A stretch of DNA of 64,000 bases from Curtobacterium sp. VKM Ac-1393 (lineage in GTDB: Bacteria; Actinomycetota; Actinomycetes; Actinomycetales; Microbacteriaceae). The notes under the pieces were generated by a model that saw nothing but the letters and a program-made list of their open reading frames with translations, ran no database searches and was not told the DNA's origin. The position numbers were made by a program, and so were the translations under genes. The stretch is from contig NZ_JADKRW010000004.1 of assembly GCF_015350995.1 (NCBI RefSeq), forward strand, positions 310,001 through 374,000, given 5' to 3'. Numbering within the stretch: position 1 is the first letter of the stretch; every line of letters begins with the position of its first letter. Below are positions 33,146 through 43,842 of this stretch, one piece after another.

Positions 33146-35634
33146 CGGAGCTCCACTCCGACGTGCCCGGCGATCGGCAGTCGCACCACGACGGTGAGCC
33201 CACCGCCCGGGGTGTCGTCGACCTCGATCGTGCCGCCCATGCCCTCGGTGAAGCCCCGGGCGAGCGCCAGCCCGAGACCGAGGCCCGTCTCGTTGTCGGT
33301 GTCCCCGAGGCGCTGGAACGGCTGGAAGACCTCGTCGACCCGGTCGGACGGGATCCCCGGACCGTGGTCCGCGATCCGGAGTTCGACGCCACCGCCGAAG
33401 GCGCTCGCGGCGACGCGTACACGGGTGCCGTCGGGTGCGTAGCGGACGGCGTTCGCGAGCAGGTTCACGACGACCCGCTGCAGCAGGACGGGGTCGGCGA
33501 GGACCGGGGGCAGGTCGGCGGGCAGGTCGAGGTCGACGTCTCCGGGGCCGAGCTCGAGCTCGTCGAGCGCGGGGGCGACCACCGTGTCGAGGGCCAGCGG
33601 CCCGGACGCGACGGCGAGCACACCCGCCTGCACCCGGCTGACGTCCAACAGGTCTGTCAACAGCACCGCCAGCTGACCGAGGCTCTCGTCGGCGGTCGCG
33701 AGCAGTGCCTCCCGGTCGGCCCGTGACAGGTCGACGTCCAGCGCACGCAGGGACTGGACGGCGGCGGAGGCGGCCGCGATCGGCCGGCGGACGTCGTGAC
33801 CGACGGCGGCGAGGATCGCGCTGCGGACGCGGTCCGCCGCGGCGATCCGCTCCGCGTCCAATGCGGTGCGCGTCAGCGACCGGTGCTCGACCGCGGCGTC
33901 GAGCTGTTGCTCGACGACGCGCAGCAGTCGACGCTGGGTCGGGTCGTCGGCGGCGCCTGCGAACTCGAGCACGGCACCGGACGGGAGGCTCGTGGAGGCG
34001 TCCGGCGTCTCACCGAACGTCCCCGACGTGGCCGGCTCCTCGTTCCCCTGCCGGATCCGGACGCCGGTGAAACCGAAGGCCTCGCGGGTGCGGTCGAGCA
34101 GGGCCTGCAGCGCGTCGTCACCGCGGAGCACGCTGCCGGCGATCCCCATCAGCAGCCCCGACTCCGCGGCGGCGCGGCGGGCGGCACGCGACCGTCGGGC
34201 GGACCGGTCGACCACGAAGCTGACGAGCACGGCACTGATCACGTACATGACGAGGGCGAAGAGGTGCCACGGCTGCTGCACCGTGACCATGTGCAGGGGT
34301 TGGACGAAGAAGAAGTCGAGGCTCAGTCCGGACAGCACCGCCGTGAACACCGCCGGCCACATCCCGCCGACGAGCGCCACGACGAGCACGAGCAGCTGGT
34401 ACGCCAGGACGTCCACGGTGATGGCGTCCGGGTCGTTGCTGAGCGACAGCAGCCACGTCAGCAGCGGACCGAGGACGAGCGAGAGCGCGAACGCCGCGAG
34501 CACACGCCCCCGCGACAGGCTCCCGCCGAGCTTCGGCAGGGCGATCCCGCCGCCAGCGCGCTCGTGGGTGACCACGTGCACGTCGATGTCACCGGATTCG
34601 CGGATCACGGTGTTGCCGATGCCAGGGCCGGTGAGGGCGGCGGCGAGACGGCTGCGGCGGCTGACCCCGATGACGATCTGCGTGGCGTCGATCGACCGCG
34701 CGAACCGCACGAGGGTGGTGGGTACGTCGTCACCGACGACCTGGTGGTACGTGCCACCGAGCTGTTCGAGCAGGGTGCGTTGCGACCCGAGCGCACCCGG
34801 GTGGCGTTCGCGCAGGCCGTCGTTCGTCGTGACGTGCACGGCGGCGAGTTCGCCACCGGCGCTGCGCGCGGCGATCCGGGCGCCGCGACGCAGCAGGGTC
34901 TCGCCCTCGGGGCCGCCGGTCAGGGCGACGAGCACGCGCTCCCGGGTCTCCCACCGGTGCTCGATGCCGTGCTCGGCGCGGTAGGCCTTGAGCGCGTCGT
35001 CGACCTCGTCCGCCAGCCAGAGCAGCGCGATCTCGCGCAGGGCGGTGAGGTTGCCGAGCCGGAAGTAGTTCGACAGCGCGGCGTCGATCCGGGCCGCCGG
35101 GTACACGAGCCCGTCGGACAGCCGTTCGCGCAGGGCCGCCGGGGCCAGGTCGACGACCTCGATCTGGTCCGCAGCCCGCACCACGGCATCCGGCACGGTC
35201 TCGCGTTGCACCGTGCCGGTGATCTCGCGGACGACGTCGCCGAGGGACTGCATGTGCTGCACGTTCACCGTCGAGATGACGTCGATGCCGGCGTCGCGCA
35301 GCGCCTCGACGTCCTGCCACCGCTTCTCGTGGTGGCCGCCGGGGGCGTTCGTGTGCGCGAGCTCGTCGACCAGTGCGATCGCGGGGGCGCGGGCGATCAC
35401 GGCGTCGAGGTCCAGGTCGTCGAGTTCGACGCCGCGGTGGGACACGGTGCGGCGCGGGACGACCTCGAGGCCTTCGACGAGCGCTGCGGTGGCGGCGCGC
35501 TCGTGCGTCTCGACGACGGCGACGACCACATCGCGCCCCTCGTCGAGCAGACGACGCCCCTCTTCGAGCATCGTGAACGTCTTTCCGACGCCCGGTGCGG
35601 CACCGAGCAGGACCCGCAGCTTGCCGCGCTTCAC
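33142..35634 (-). CDS. kdpD: Sensor kinase KdpD
   Basis: An 830-residue potassium sensor. The N-terminal KdpD domain has Walker A GAAPGVGKT (11-19) and a universal-stress-type domain (about 225-355). Four membrane segments lie near 375-480, then a GAF-like region and the kinase core. The H-box reads GHDVRRPIAAA with His613; HDVRRP replaces the common HDLRTP. G boxes are ADHGPGIPSD and GLGLGLALARG. It normally sits directly after kdpC; here an Abi gene on the opposite strand intervenes. Confidence 0.95.
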   Translation of the reverse strand: MKRGKLRVLLGAAPGVGKTFTMLEEGRRLLDEGRDVVVAVVETHERAATAALVEGLEVVPRRTVSHRGVELDDLDLDAVIARAPAIALVDELAHTNAPGGHHEKRWQDVEALRDAGIDVISTVNVQHMQSLGDVVREITGTVQRETVPDAVVRAADQIEVVDLAPAALRERLSDGLVYPAARIDAALSNYFRLGNLTALREIALLWLADEVDDALKAYRAEHGIEHRWETRERVLVALTGGPEGETLLRRGARIAARSAGGELAAVHVTTNDGLRERHPGALGSQRTLLEQLGGTYHQVVGDDVPTTLVRFARSIDATQIVIGVSRRSRLAAALTGPGIGNTVIRESGDIDVHVVTHERAGGGIALPKLGGSLSRGRVLAAFALSLVLGPLLTWLLSLSNDPDAITVDVLAYQLLVLVVALVGGMWPAVFTAVLSGLSLDFFFVQPLHMVTVQQPWHLFALVMYVISAVLVSFVVDRSARRSRAARRAAAESGLLMGIAGSVLRGDDALQALLDRTREAFGFTGVRIRQGNEEPATSGTFGETPDASTSLPSGAVLEFAGAADDPTQRRLLRVVEQQLDAAVEHRSLTRTALDAERIAAADRVRSAILAAVGHDVRRPIAAASAAVQSLRALDVDLSRADREALLATADESLGQLAVLLTDLLDVSRVQAGVLAVASGPLALDTVVAPALDELELGPGDVDLDLPADLPPVLADPVLLQRVVVNLLANAVRYAPDGTRVRVAASAFGGGVELRIADHGPGIPSDRVDEVFQPFQRLGDTDNETGLGLGLALARGFTEGMGGTIEVDDTPGGGLTVVVRLPIAGHVGVELR

Positions 35635-35658
35635 GTGCTCATCCTCTCGCGTCCGCTG

Positions 35659-35687
35659 TTGCAGGGCATCCGGTCGACTGATATACT
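35659..35687 (+). promoter_or_regulatory. Promoter of the first Abi-associated RNA
   Basis: TTGCAG (35659-35664) and TATACT (35682-35687) are separated by exactly 17 nt, one of the best sigma-A-type matches in the window. Transcription would begin near the A at 35694, well upstream of the Abi start codon. Confidence 0.6.
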
Positions 35688-35693
35688 TCTCGC

Positions 35694-35785
35694 AACCGTT
35701 CCCACCAAGGCTCGAGCCTCGGCTTCCTCAAATCGGGTGGGACTGTCCCGTCCCGCGTCCGTCTCGGACGCGGGACGGAGTTCTT
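35694..35785 (+). ncRNA. Candidate Abi-associated structured RNA 1
   Basis: Between the promoter and the Abi gene the sequence can fold strongly. CCCACC (35701-35706) pairs with GGTGGG (35736-35741), enclosing the small palindrome AGGCTCGAGCCT. Then CCGTCCCGCGTCCG (35748-35761) pairs perfectly with 35765-35778 around a TCT loop, followed by AGTTCTTC. The layout promoter, structured stretch, terminator-like hairpin, Abi gene resembles the abiF RNA motif found upstream of AbiF-type genes. No covariance search was possible. Confidence 0.5.
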
Positions 35786-35830
35786 CACCGCTCACGTTCG
35801 TTCCCCACGCTGTAGTTGCTGCCGGCTTGC

Positions 35831-35860
35831 CCGAGATCATCAGTTCCCTCGATCTCGGAG
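35831..35860 (+). promoter_or_regulatory. Hairpin covering the Abi ribosome-binding site
   Basis: CCGAGATC (35831-35838) pairs perfectly with GATCTCGG (35851-35858). The second arm overlaps the GGAG ribosome-binding site (35857-35860), 7 nt before ATG 35868. Folding would hold down translation of the Abi protein, as expected for a potentially toxic gene. Confidence 0.55.
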
Positions 35861-35867
35861 CCTTTCG

Positions 35868-36632
35868 ATGCCCGACGCCTCGGCCGCAATCTCGCGTTAC
35901 CGCACCGCGCAGTTCCGCCAAGCACTGCACGAACGAGGTCTCGACCCTTCCGACGCCTCGGTCCGGAGAGTGCACGATTTCGACAGTGGGCTCCGCTCCG
36001 TCGCCCTCGGTCTGTCCGAGCGCATCGAACTCGCCCTGCGTGGCCATCTGGACGCGCTGGGCGCAGCTCGATTCGGATCGCACTGGTACCTCGACCGTCG
36101 GGCGTTCCGTGACACCTTCGATCACCGTGCGCTCCTCCGACATGCTCGGGCGGCGCTCGACCGAACGGCAGATCCCGCCATCCGTTCGGCGTGGCACGAG
36201 CGGCGCTTCGAACGGGTGCCGTTCGGGATGCTCGCCGAAGAGCTCAGCCTCGGTGAACTGTCCCGCCTCACCTGCGGGTTGGAACCCACCGCTCGGGACG
36301 AGGTGGCGGAAGCAATTCGCTTGCCCCCTGCGACGATCCGCCCGTGCCTGCACCACATCACGCACGTCCGGAACTGCTGCGCCCATCACACGAGGCTCTG
36401 GGGCCGCAGCTTCCGGATCCCTCCGCCGACCTTCCGCTCCCCCGCCGACCTGGTCGCGCGACTCGAGGGGCTGCCGAAGCGCACGCCGGTGCACTCCCTC
36501 GAGCTGCTCGCCCACCTCGCCGAGACCGTCGGGCCGTGCGACCGTCACGCCGATGCCGTCCGACGACTGATCGACGAGCACGACGATCTGATCGACGGCA
36601 TCGGCGGACGGCCGAGCTGGGCGGCGAGGTGA
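35868..36632 (+). CDS. Abi_2/AbiF-like HEPN protein, compact form
   Basis: A 254-residue Abi_2 (AbiD/AbiF) protein. The core VHDFDSGLRSVALGLSERIELALRGHL matches the family block around FDRxLR...ERIE. The HEPN ribonuclease motif is RNCCAHH (Arg168, His173), followed by TRLWGR. It lacks most of the N-terminal segment seen in the other copy at 41.8 kb, so it is short for the family. ATG 35868 is backed by GGAG. It sits in opposite orientation between kdpC (8 bp away, convergent) and kdpD (divergent). Likely an abortive-infection effector, possibly RNA-controlled; phage defence is inferred. Confidence 0.82.
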   Translation: MPDASAAISRYRTAQFRQALHERGLDPSDASVRRVHDFDSGLRSVALGLSERIELALRGHLDALGAARFGSHWYLDRRAFRDTFDHRALLRHARAALDRTADPAIRSAWHERRFERVPFGMLAEELSLGELSRLTCGLEPTARDEVAEAIRLPPATIRPCLHHITHVRNCCAHHTRLWGRSFRIPPPTFRSPADLVARLEGLPKRTPVHSLELLAHLAETVGPCDRHADAVRRLIDEHDDLIDGIGGRPSWAAR

Positions 36633-36640
36633 CCGCACGG

Positions 36641-37243
36641 TCAGGAGGATTTCGCCAGCGCCAGGTTCAGCTCCAGGACGTTCACCACGGGCTCACCGAG
36701 GAACCCGAGCTGCCGGGACTCGGTGTGCTGCGACACCAGTGCCCGCACCCGATCGGTGGACAGGCCCCGAGCCTCCGCCACCCGCGCCACCTGCTGCGCG
36801 GCGTACGCGGGGCTGATGTCCGGGTCGAGGCCCGAGCCCGAGGCCGTGACCGCGTCGGCAGGCACCTGCGCGGCGGGCACGCCGTCAGCCTTCGCCAGCG
36901 CCGCCCGGCGCTCCTGGACGGACTTGAGCAGATCGGGGTTGTTCGGCCCGAGGTTCGAGCCGGAGGACGCCCCGGCGTCGTACCCGTCCTCGCCGGCGGC
37001 GGACGGCCGCGACTGGAACCAACGGTCGGCCTGCTTGCCGGTGAACGACTGCCCGACGAGCGACGACCCGACGACGGCGCCGGACGAGTCGGTGACCATC
37101 GAGCCGTTGGCCTGGTCGTGGAACACCCCCTGGCCGACGCCCCAGACGGCGAGCGGGTAGCCGACGCCGAGCACGACGGTGGCGAGCAGGGTGAGGCGGA
37201 TGGCCACACCAGCGGAACGGACGGTGGAACGTGCAGATGCCAT
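36641..37243 (-). CDS. kdpC: KdpC subunit
   Basis: A 200-residue subunit of the Kdp potassium ATPase with one N-terminal membrane helix (IRLTLLATVVLGVGYPLAVWGVGQ). GSSLVGQSFTGKQADRWFQSRPSA and ASGSGLDPDISPAYAAQQVARVAEARG are the conserved extracytoplasmic sequences, ending GEPVVNVLELNLAL. It starts 2 bp after the kdpB stop. KdpC stabilises the complex and aids potassium binding. Confidence 0.96.
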   Translation of the reverse strand: MASARSTVRSAGVAIRLTLLATVVLGVGYPLAVWGVGQGVFHDQANGSMVTDSSGAVVGSSLVGQSFTGKQADRWFQSRPSAAGEDGYDAGASSGSNLGPNNPDLLKSVQERRAALAKADGVPAAQVPADAVTASGSGLDPDISPAYAAQQVARVAEARGLSTDRVRALVSQHTESRQLGFLGEPVVNVLELNLALAKSS

Positions 37244-37245
37244 GA

Positions 37246-39338
<2,093 letters not shown>

Positions 39339-39342
<4 letters not shown>

Positions 39343-41027
39343 GACAGTCCTTCTGCGAGCGGACCCAGTGCGAGCACCGGGAAGTAGGTGAGTGCGGTGA
39401 CGATGACGGCGACGCCGCCGAGCAGCCCGATGAACAGCGGGCGGTGGGTGGGCAGCGTGCCGGCGGTCTCGGGCACACGGTCCTGGGCGGCGAGGGACCC
39501 GGCGAGCGCCAGGACGAACACCATCGGCACGAACCGGCCGAGCAGCATCACGACGCCGAGCGCGGAGTTCATCCACGTCGTGTTCGCGGTGAGCCCGCCG
39601 AAGGCCGAGCCGTTGTTGTTCGCGCCCGAGGTGAAGGCGTAGAGGAGCTCGGACAGCCCGTGGTTGCCGGGGTTGAAGATCGACGTGCCGAGTACCTGCT
39701 CGCGGACGCCCGGGATCACGAGCGAGAGTCCGGTCGCCAGGAGCACGAGGGTCGGCGTCACCAGGATGTAGAGCGCCGCGAAGGTCATCTCCTTCGCGCG
39801 GATCTTCTTGCCGAGGTACTCCGGCGTCCGGCCGACGAGCAGGCCGCCGATGAACACCGTGATGACGGCGAGCACGAGCATGCCGTACAAGCCCGAGCCG
39901 ACACCGCCCGGGGTGACCTCGCCGAGCATCATGTTGAGCATCGCCATCATCCCGCCGATCGGGGTGAAGCTGTCGAACATGCCGTTCACCGCACCGGTCG
40001 AGGTCGCGGTCGACGTCGTGCCGAACAGCGTGGTGCCGAGGATCCCGAAGCGCGCCTCCTTGCCCTCCATCGCGGCCCCGGCGGCGTGGGTCGCGACACC
40101 GGCTCCGCCGAGCTCCGCGATCGACATGACCGACAGGGACACGAGGAAGATCGCGCCCATCACGGCGAGGATCGCGTAGCCCTGGCGGTCGTCGCCGACC
40201 ATCCGGCCGAACGTGCGCGGCAGCGAGAACGGGATGACGAGCATCAGGAAGACCTCGACCAGGTTCGTCCACGCTTGCGGGTTCTCGAACGGGTGTGCCG
40301 AGTTGGCGTTGAAGTAGCCGCCGCCGTTCGTGCCGAGTTCCTTGATCGCCTCCTGCGAGGCGACGAACCCGTCCGGGATGTGCTGTGTACCACCGATGAG
40401 CGTGGTGACGTCGGTGCCGCTCCCCCACGACTGGATGACACCGCCGGCGACGAGCACGATCGCGAAGACGAACGCACCGGGCAGCAGCAGTCGGCCGACA
40501 CCGCGGACGACGTCCACCCACACGTTGCCGAGCGTGCCGGACTTACGGCGGGCGAACCCGCGCACCAGGGCGACGGCGACCGAGAGGCCGACGGCGGCGG
40601 ACAGGAAGTTCTGCACCGCGAGCCCGGCCATCTGCACGCTGTAGCCGACGGTGACCTCGGGTGAGTACGACTGCCAGTTCGTGTTCGCCACGAACGACGC
40701 CGCGGTGTTGAACGCGAGCGAGGGGCCCACGGCCGGCAGCCCGAGGTCACCGGGCAGGACGACCTGGATGCGCTGCAGCAGGTAGACGAGCAGGAGCCCG
40801 ACGACGCTGAAGAGCAGCACGCCCCGCAGGTACACGGGCCACGACTGTTCGGCGTCCGGGTCGACCCCGATCAGCCGGTAGACCCCGCGCTCGACCCGGT
40901 TGTGCCGGACGGGCGTGAAGACCTTCGCCATCCAGTCGCCGAGCGGGCGGTAGGCGACGACGAGGAGCAGGACGAGTGTGGCGACCTGGACGATCCCCGC
41001 CCAGACGTCCGCGGTGCCCGCGCCCAT
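39339..41027 (-). CDS. kdpA: KdpA, potassium-translocating subunit
   Basis: A 562-residue membrane subunit related to KtrB/Trk channels. Four pore-loop repeats are visible, for example [39 protein letters not shown] and [13 protein letters not shown]. Length and ends match the family. Its ATG overlaps the kdpF stop as TGATG. It selects and passes potassium. Confidence 0.96.
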
Positions 41028-41116
41028 CAGAACCGCTCCGGACGCACGAGCGCCCAGACGAGGTACACGACTGCGGCGATGCCGAGGACGGCGGCCGCGA
41101 TGGTGATGCCGATCAC
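41027..41116 (-). CDS. kdpF: KdpF small membrane subunit
   Basis: A 29-residue single-helix peptide ([29 protein letters not shown]). Its GTG overlaps the stop of another small ORF by 4 nt and its stop overlaps the kdpA ATG. The size, helix and C-terminal RPERF identify KdpF, which stabilises the complex. Confidence 0.9.
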   Translation of the reverse strand: MIGITIAAAVLGIAAVVYLVWALVRPERF

Positions 41117-41283
41117 AGCCGTTCCACCCCCTTGGCGATCAGTGCCACCACGCCGAACACGGCGAGGACACCGGCGACGACGAACACGTCGAACACGAGG
41201 GACTCCAGAAGGTCTGCGGTGTCCGCGCCGGGTGACGCGGACGGCACCACGTGTGGTGCCTGGACCGATGCTGGATCCTGCAC
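41113..41283 (-). CDS. Small membrane protein leading the kdp operon
   Basis: A 56-residue [22 protein letters not shown], then a helix ([24 protein letters not shown]) and VERL. Its GTG (41283) has a GGAGG ribosome-binding site 5 nt upstream and its TGA overlaps the kdpF GTG. The organisation is that of a tightly coupled first gene of the operon. It is not a canonical Kdp subunit; a role in assembly or regulation of the pump is inferred. Confidence 0.72.
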   Translation of the reverse strand: MQDPASVQAPHVVPSASPGADTADLLESLVFDVFVVAGVLAVFGVVALIAKGVERL

Positions 41284-41376
41284 CGGGCCTCCAGGCCGCT
41301 CCTAACGGTTTCCTCACGCCGCCCTGGCGGACGCATGCGCCCCGCTAACGCGCGCTCGCCGCCCTACGATCGGAGC

Positions 41377-41715
41377 ATGGTGATCCCTGCTCCCCCGACC
41401 CACCCCGGAACAAAGGCGTCCGCCGTGGCCGGGAGCCTGCTCACCACGGCCGTGGTGTCGATCGGTGCGCTGTGGGCGGTCGTCTTCGGGCCGCTTTGGC
41501 TCTTCGGTGAGCAGCGGCAGCTCCTGCTGTGGTTCTGGGCCGTTCCCCTGGCGTTCGTGCCGTGGCTGGCCGCGATCGCGGCGCTCGTCCTCGCGCTGGT
41601 GGGGTGGTCGCGCGGGCGCGGGCGGAAGCGCGCGGCGCTCGCCGTCTGCTGCGCCGTGGTCGTCCTGCTGGCACCGATCGCGATGGTGTTCGGTGGGCCT
41701 GTCACGGTCGCCTGA
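41377..41715 (+). CDS. Small multi-helix membrane protein
   Basis: A 112-residue protein with about three hydrophobic segments (SLLTTAVVSIGALWAVVFGPLWLF; LLLWFWAVPLAFVPWLAAIAALVLALVGW; AALAVCCAVVVLLAPIAMVFGG). I do not recognise the family. It diverges from the kdp operon, with CGGAGC before ATG 41377. It ends 53 bp before the predicted RNA of the second Abi module. Confidence 0.7.
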   Translation: MVIPAPPTHPGTKASAVAGSLLTTAVVSIGALWAVVFGPLWLFGEQRQLLLWFWAVPLAFVPWLAAIAALVLALVGWSRGRGRKRAALAVCCAVVVLLAPIAMVFGGPVTVA

Positions 41716-41767
41716 CGCTTCCGCACGTCTCATCCACGAGCGCTGGCTCAAGCTCGGCGGATCCTGG

Positions 41768-41824
41768 TAGAGTGGGGTCATCACGATCGGCCCGCTCGCC
41801 TCACGGCTCGGGCCGATTTTCTTG
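41768..41824 (+). ncRNA. Candidate Abi-associated structured RNA 2 with promoter
   Basis: TAGAGT (41768-41773) is a good -10; the -35 is weak. Transcription would begin near 41780. ATCGGCCCG (41786-41794) pairs perfectly with CGGGCCGAT (41809-41817), with inner GCC/GGC pairing, and is followed by TTTTCTT: a textbook intrinsic terminator. It ends 17 bp before the Abi GTG. A short terminated transcript right before an Abi_2 gene repeats the arrangement at 35.7 kb. RNA identity is inferred. Confidence 0.5.
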
Positions 41825-41840
41825 TCTCGGGGGGGGTCAC

Positions 41841-43028
41841 GTGGAGTACGTGAAGCCGTGGATCTCGATCAGCGACCAGATCGAGAAGCTGGAGAGCAAG
41901 GGCGTCCGCATCGGCGATCGCGCAGTCGCGGCCTCGGTGCTGCGCGAAGTCGGCTACTACCGCCTCACCGGGTACCTCTACCCGTTCCGTGAATCGTCAT
42001 CGGTGACCGATGAGGTCGGCCGCCGACACGTCGAGGTCTACGACCGGTACCGAGCAGGGACGGAGCTCGGCGCAGCCGGAGCGTTCATCGCGTTCGATCG
42101 GAGTCTCCGGCTCCTGGTGATCGAAGGTGTCGAGCGGATCGAGGTGGCCGTTCGGACTCAGGTCGGCCACGTCCTCGGAGAGCACACTCCCTTCGCTCAC
42201 GAAGACGGGACGCTCTTCACCGGAGCGTTCACTGCGCCACGGCCCGACGCACCGGATGGCTCCAGCGCACACACGGCGTGGCTGCAGCGAGTGCGAGACC
42301 GACAGGACTCCTCTGACGAACAGTTCGTCGCACACTTCCGAACCAAGTACGACGACCGGATGCCCATCTGGGCGCTCACCGAGATCCTCGAGCTGGGACA
42401 CCTCGCCCGGCTGTACGGCGGGCTCCGGAACGACGTCGCCACCCGGATCGCCCGTGAGTTCGGCGTCCCGACCAAGAAGACGATGCTGAGCTGGCTCGCC
42501 TCGGTCAACTACGTCCGGAACGTCGCAGCGCACCACGCGCGTCTGTTCAACCGGAAGTTGGTTGCGGTTCCCAAACGGCCGAAGCCCGACGAGGTACCGC
42601 TCCTCGCGCATCTCTCGAGATCGGATGCGCCGAAGCAGTTCGGCGTCTACAACACCGTGGCGGTGATGGCTTACCTGCTCAGGTCGATCCCGTCCGACCG
42701 TGACTGGGCCGAGCGGGTGGCCGCGCTGCTCGGGACCTTCCCGAGCACTGAGCACATCGATGTCTCGTCGACGGGCCTCGGCGCTGGTTGGTTGGATGAG
42801 CCGCTCTGGACCACCCCTGATCGTTCGGACCATCAGCTCGCGGTCGAGGCGCCGAGCCGTACTGACAGCGCACGGACCGCGGAGCGGAGATCATCGGGGC
42901 CCTCGACCAGGAAGTCGACCGCGAACCCCGCGAACGCTCCGGCGAGCCCCGGCCAGGACCACGAGCCAAGCGTCACCCGACTCCGCTCGTCGGGCAGGGG
43001 TTCGACGACGGCGTCCTCGGGCAGGTAG
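41841..43028 (+). CDS. Abi_2/AbiF-like HEPN protein, full-length form
   Basis: A 395-residue Abi_2 protein. It begins VEYVKPWISISDQIEKLESKGV, with REVGYYRLTGYLYPFR at 36-50, FDRSLRLLVIEGVERIEVAVRTQ at 85-107, and the HEPN motif RNVAAHH (Arg226, His231) then ARLFNR. Homology seems to end near GAGWLDEPLW, about residue 320. The remaining 75 residues are translated antiparallel to the WYL gene, suggesting loss of the normal stop. GTG 41841 is chosen because the family motif begins there. It is probably an RNA-cleaving abortive-infection effector. Confidence 0.87.
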   Translation: MEYVKPWISISDQIEKLESKGVRIGDRAVAASVLREVGYYRLTGYLYPFRESSSVTDEVGRRHVEVYDRYRAGTELGAAGAFIAFDRSLRLLVIEGVERIEVAVRTQVGHVLGEHTPFAHEDGTLFTGAFTAPRPDAPDGSSAHTAWLQRVRDRQDSSDEQFVAHFRTKYDDRMPIWALTEILELGHLARLYGGLRNDVATRIAREFGVPTKKTMLSWLASVNYVRNVAAHHARLFNRKLVAVPKRPKPDEVPLLAHLSRSDAPKQFGVYNTVAVMAYLLRSIPSDRDWAERVAALLGTFPSTEHIDVSSTGLGAGWLDEPLWTTPDRSDHQLAVEAPSRTDSARTAERRSSGPSTRKSTANPANAPASPGQDHEPSVTRLRSSGRGSTTASSGR

Positions 43029-43780
43029 GGCGTGATCGTCCGTGCGTCGGCAGCCGTCATGGTGACCGAACCGACGCACGGCCACACGTCGGCCTGCGCC
43101 GATCCCTTGAACCGCGCCGACACGAAGGCCGCGGGGTCGCCACCGGGCACCGGCCGGGGCGTGAACGGCACGCGCGTGCGCATCCGCGGCGCGATCCGAT
43201 CGACACGGTGGGTGCGCCAGTCCTCGCGGTCGAGGTCCCAGTCGAGCAGGTACCAGCGGCCGTTCCGGGCGACGACGGCATGCGGTTCCACCCGGTGCGG
43301 GGTCTCGTCCTCGCCGTAGCCGAAGCGGAACACCTCGTGCAGGTGGACGGCTTCGCTCACCGCCACCAGGACGTCCGGGTCGGTCGTGGTCCGGCTCGTC
43401 GCGGTCACGGCCTGCACCGCATCCACCCGTGAGCGGAGCCGCGCGGGCATCACCTGCCGGACCGTCGCCAGTGCCCGGGCGGCCGACTCGGCGATGTCCG
43501 CGCCCGACGCCGGAGCGACGGCGAGCGCCAGGGCGATCGCCACGGCCTGGTCGTCGTCGAACAGCAGGGGCGGCAGCTCCGAGCCCGCTGCGAGTCGGTA
43601 CCCGCCGGCGGGACCGCGCAGCGCCTCGACCCGGTACCCGAGCTCGCGGAGGCGGTCGACGTCACGGCGCACGGTCCGAGGGCTGACCTCGAGGCGTCCG
43701 GCGAGCTCGTCGCCCGGCCAGTCGCGGTGCACCTGCAACAGCGACAACAGCGCGAACATGCGCGAGGAAGGTCCGGCCAT
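42833..43780 (-). CDS. WYL-domain transcriptional regulator
   Basis: A 315-residue DeoR/YafY-type regulator. The N-terminal HTH is MFALLSLLQVHRDWPGDELAGRLEVSPRTVRRDVDRLRELGY. The WYL domain includes HAVVARNGRWYLLDWDLDREDWRTHRVDRI, and a WCX-like C-terminal part follows. ATG 43780 is chosen; 43789 adds three residues. It diverges from a VOC gene it may control. Its last 196 bp overlap the extended Abi ORF; the end of this gene is the better supported of the two. Confidence 0.87.
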   Translation of the reverse strand: MAGPSSRMFALLSLLQVHRDWPGDELAGRLEVSPRTVRRDVDRLRELGYRVEALRGPAGGYRLAAGSELPPLLFDDDQAVAIALALAVAPASGADIAESAARALATVRQVMPARLRSRVDAVQAVTATSRTTTDPDVLVAVSEAVHLHEVFRFGYGEDETPHRVEPHAVVARNGRWYLLDWDLDREDWRTHRVDRIAPRMRTRVPFTPRPVPGGDPAAFVSARFKGSAQADVWPCVGSVTMTAADARTITPYLPEDAVVEPLPDERSRVTLGSWSWPGLAGAFAGFAVDFLVEGPDDLRSAVRALSVRLGASTAS

Positions 43781-43842
43781 GTCGATCATTCTCGTCGGAG
43801 AAGCGGACACGATCTGACCGCATTGCCGGTCATCCTCGTGCC

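Noticed and set aside
35635-36640. The region between kdpC and kdpD as part of a larger minus-strand ORF (35631-36638)
   Set aside because: The plus strand encodes Abi_2 motifs with a good ribosome-binding site; the minus frame is a shadow.
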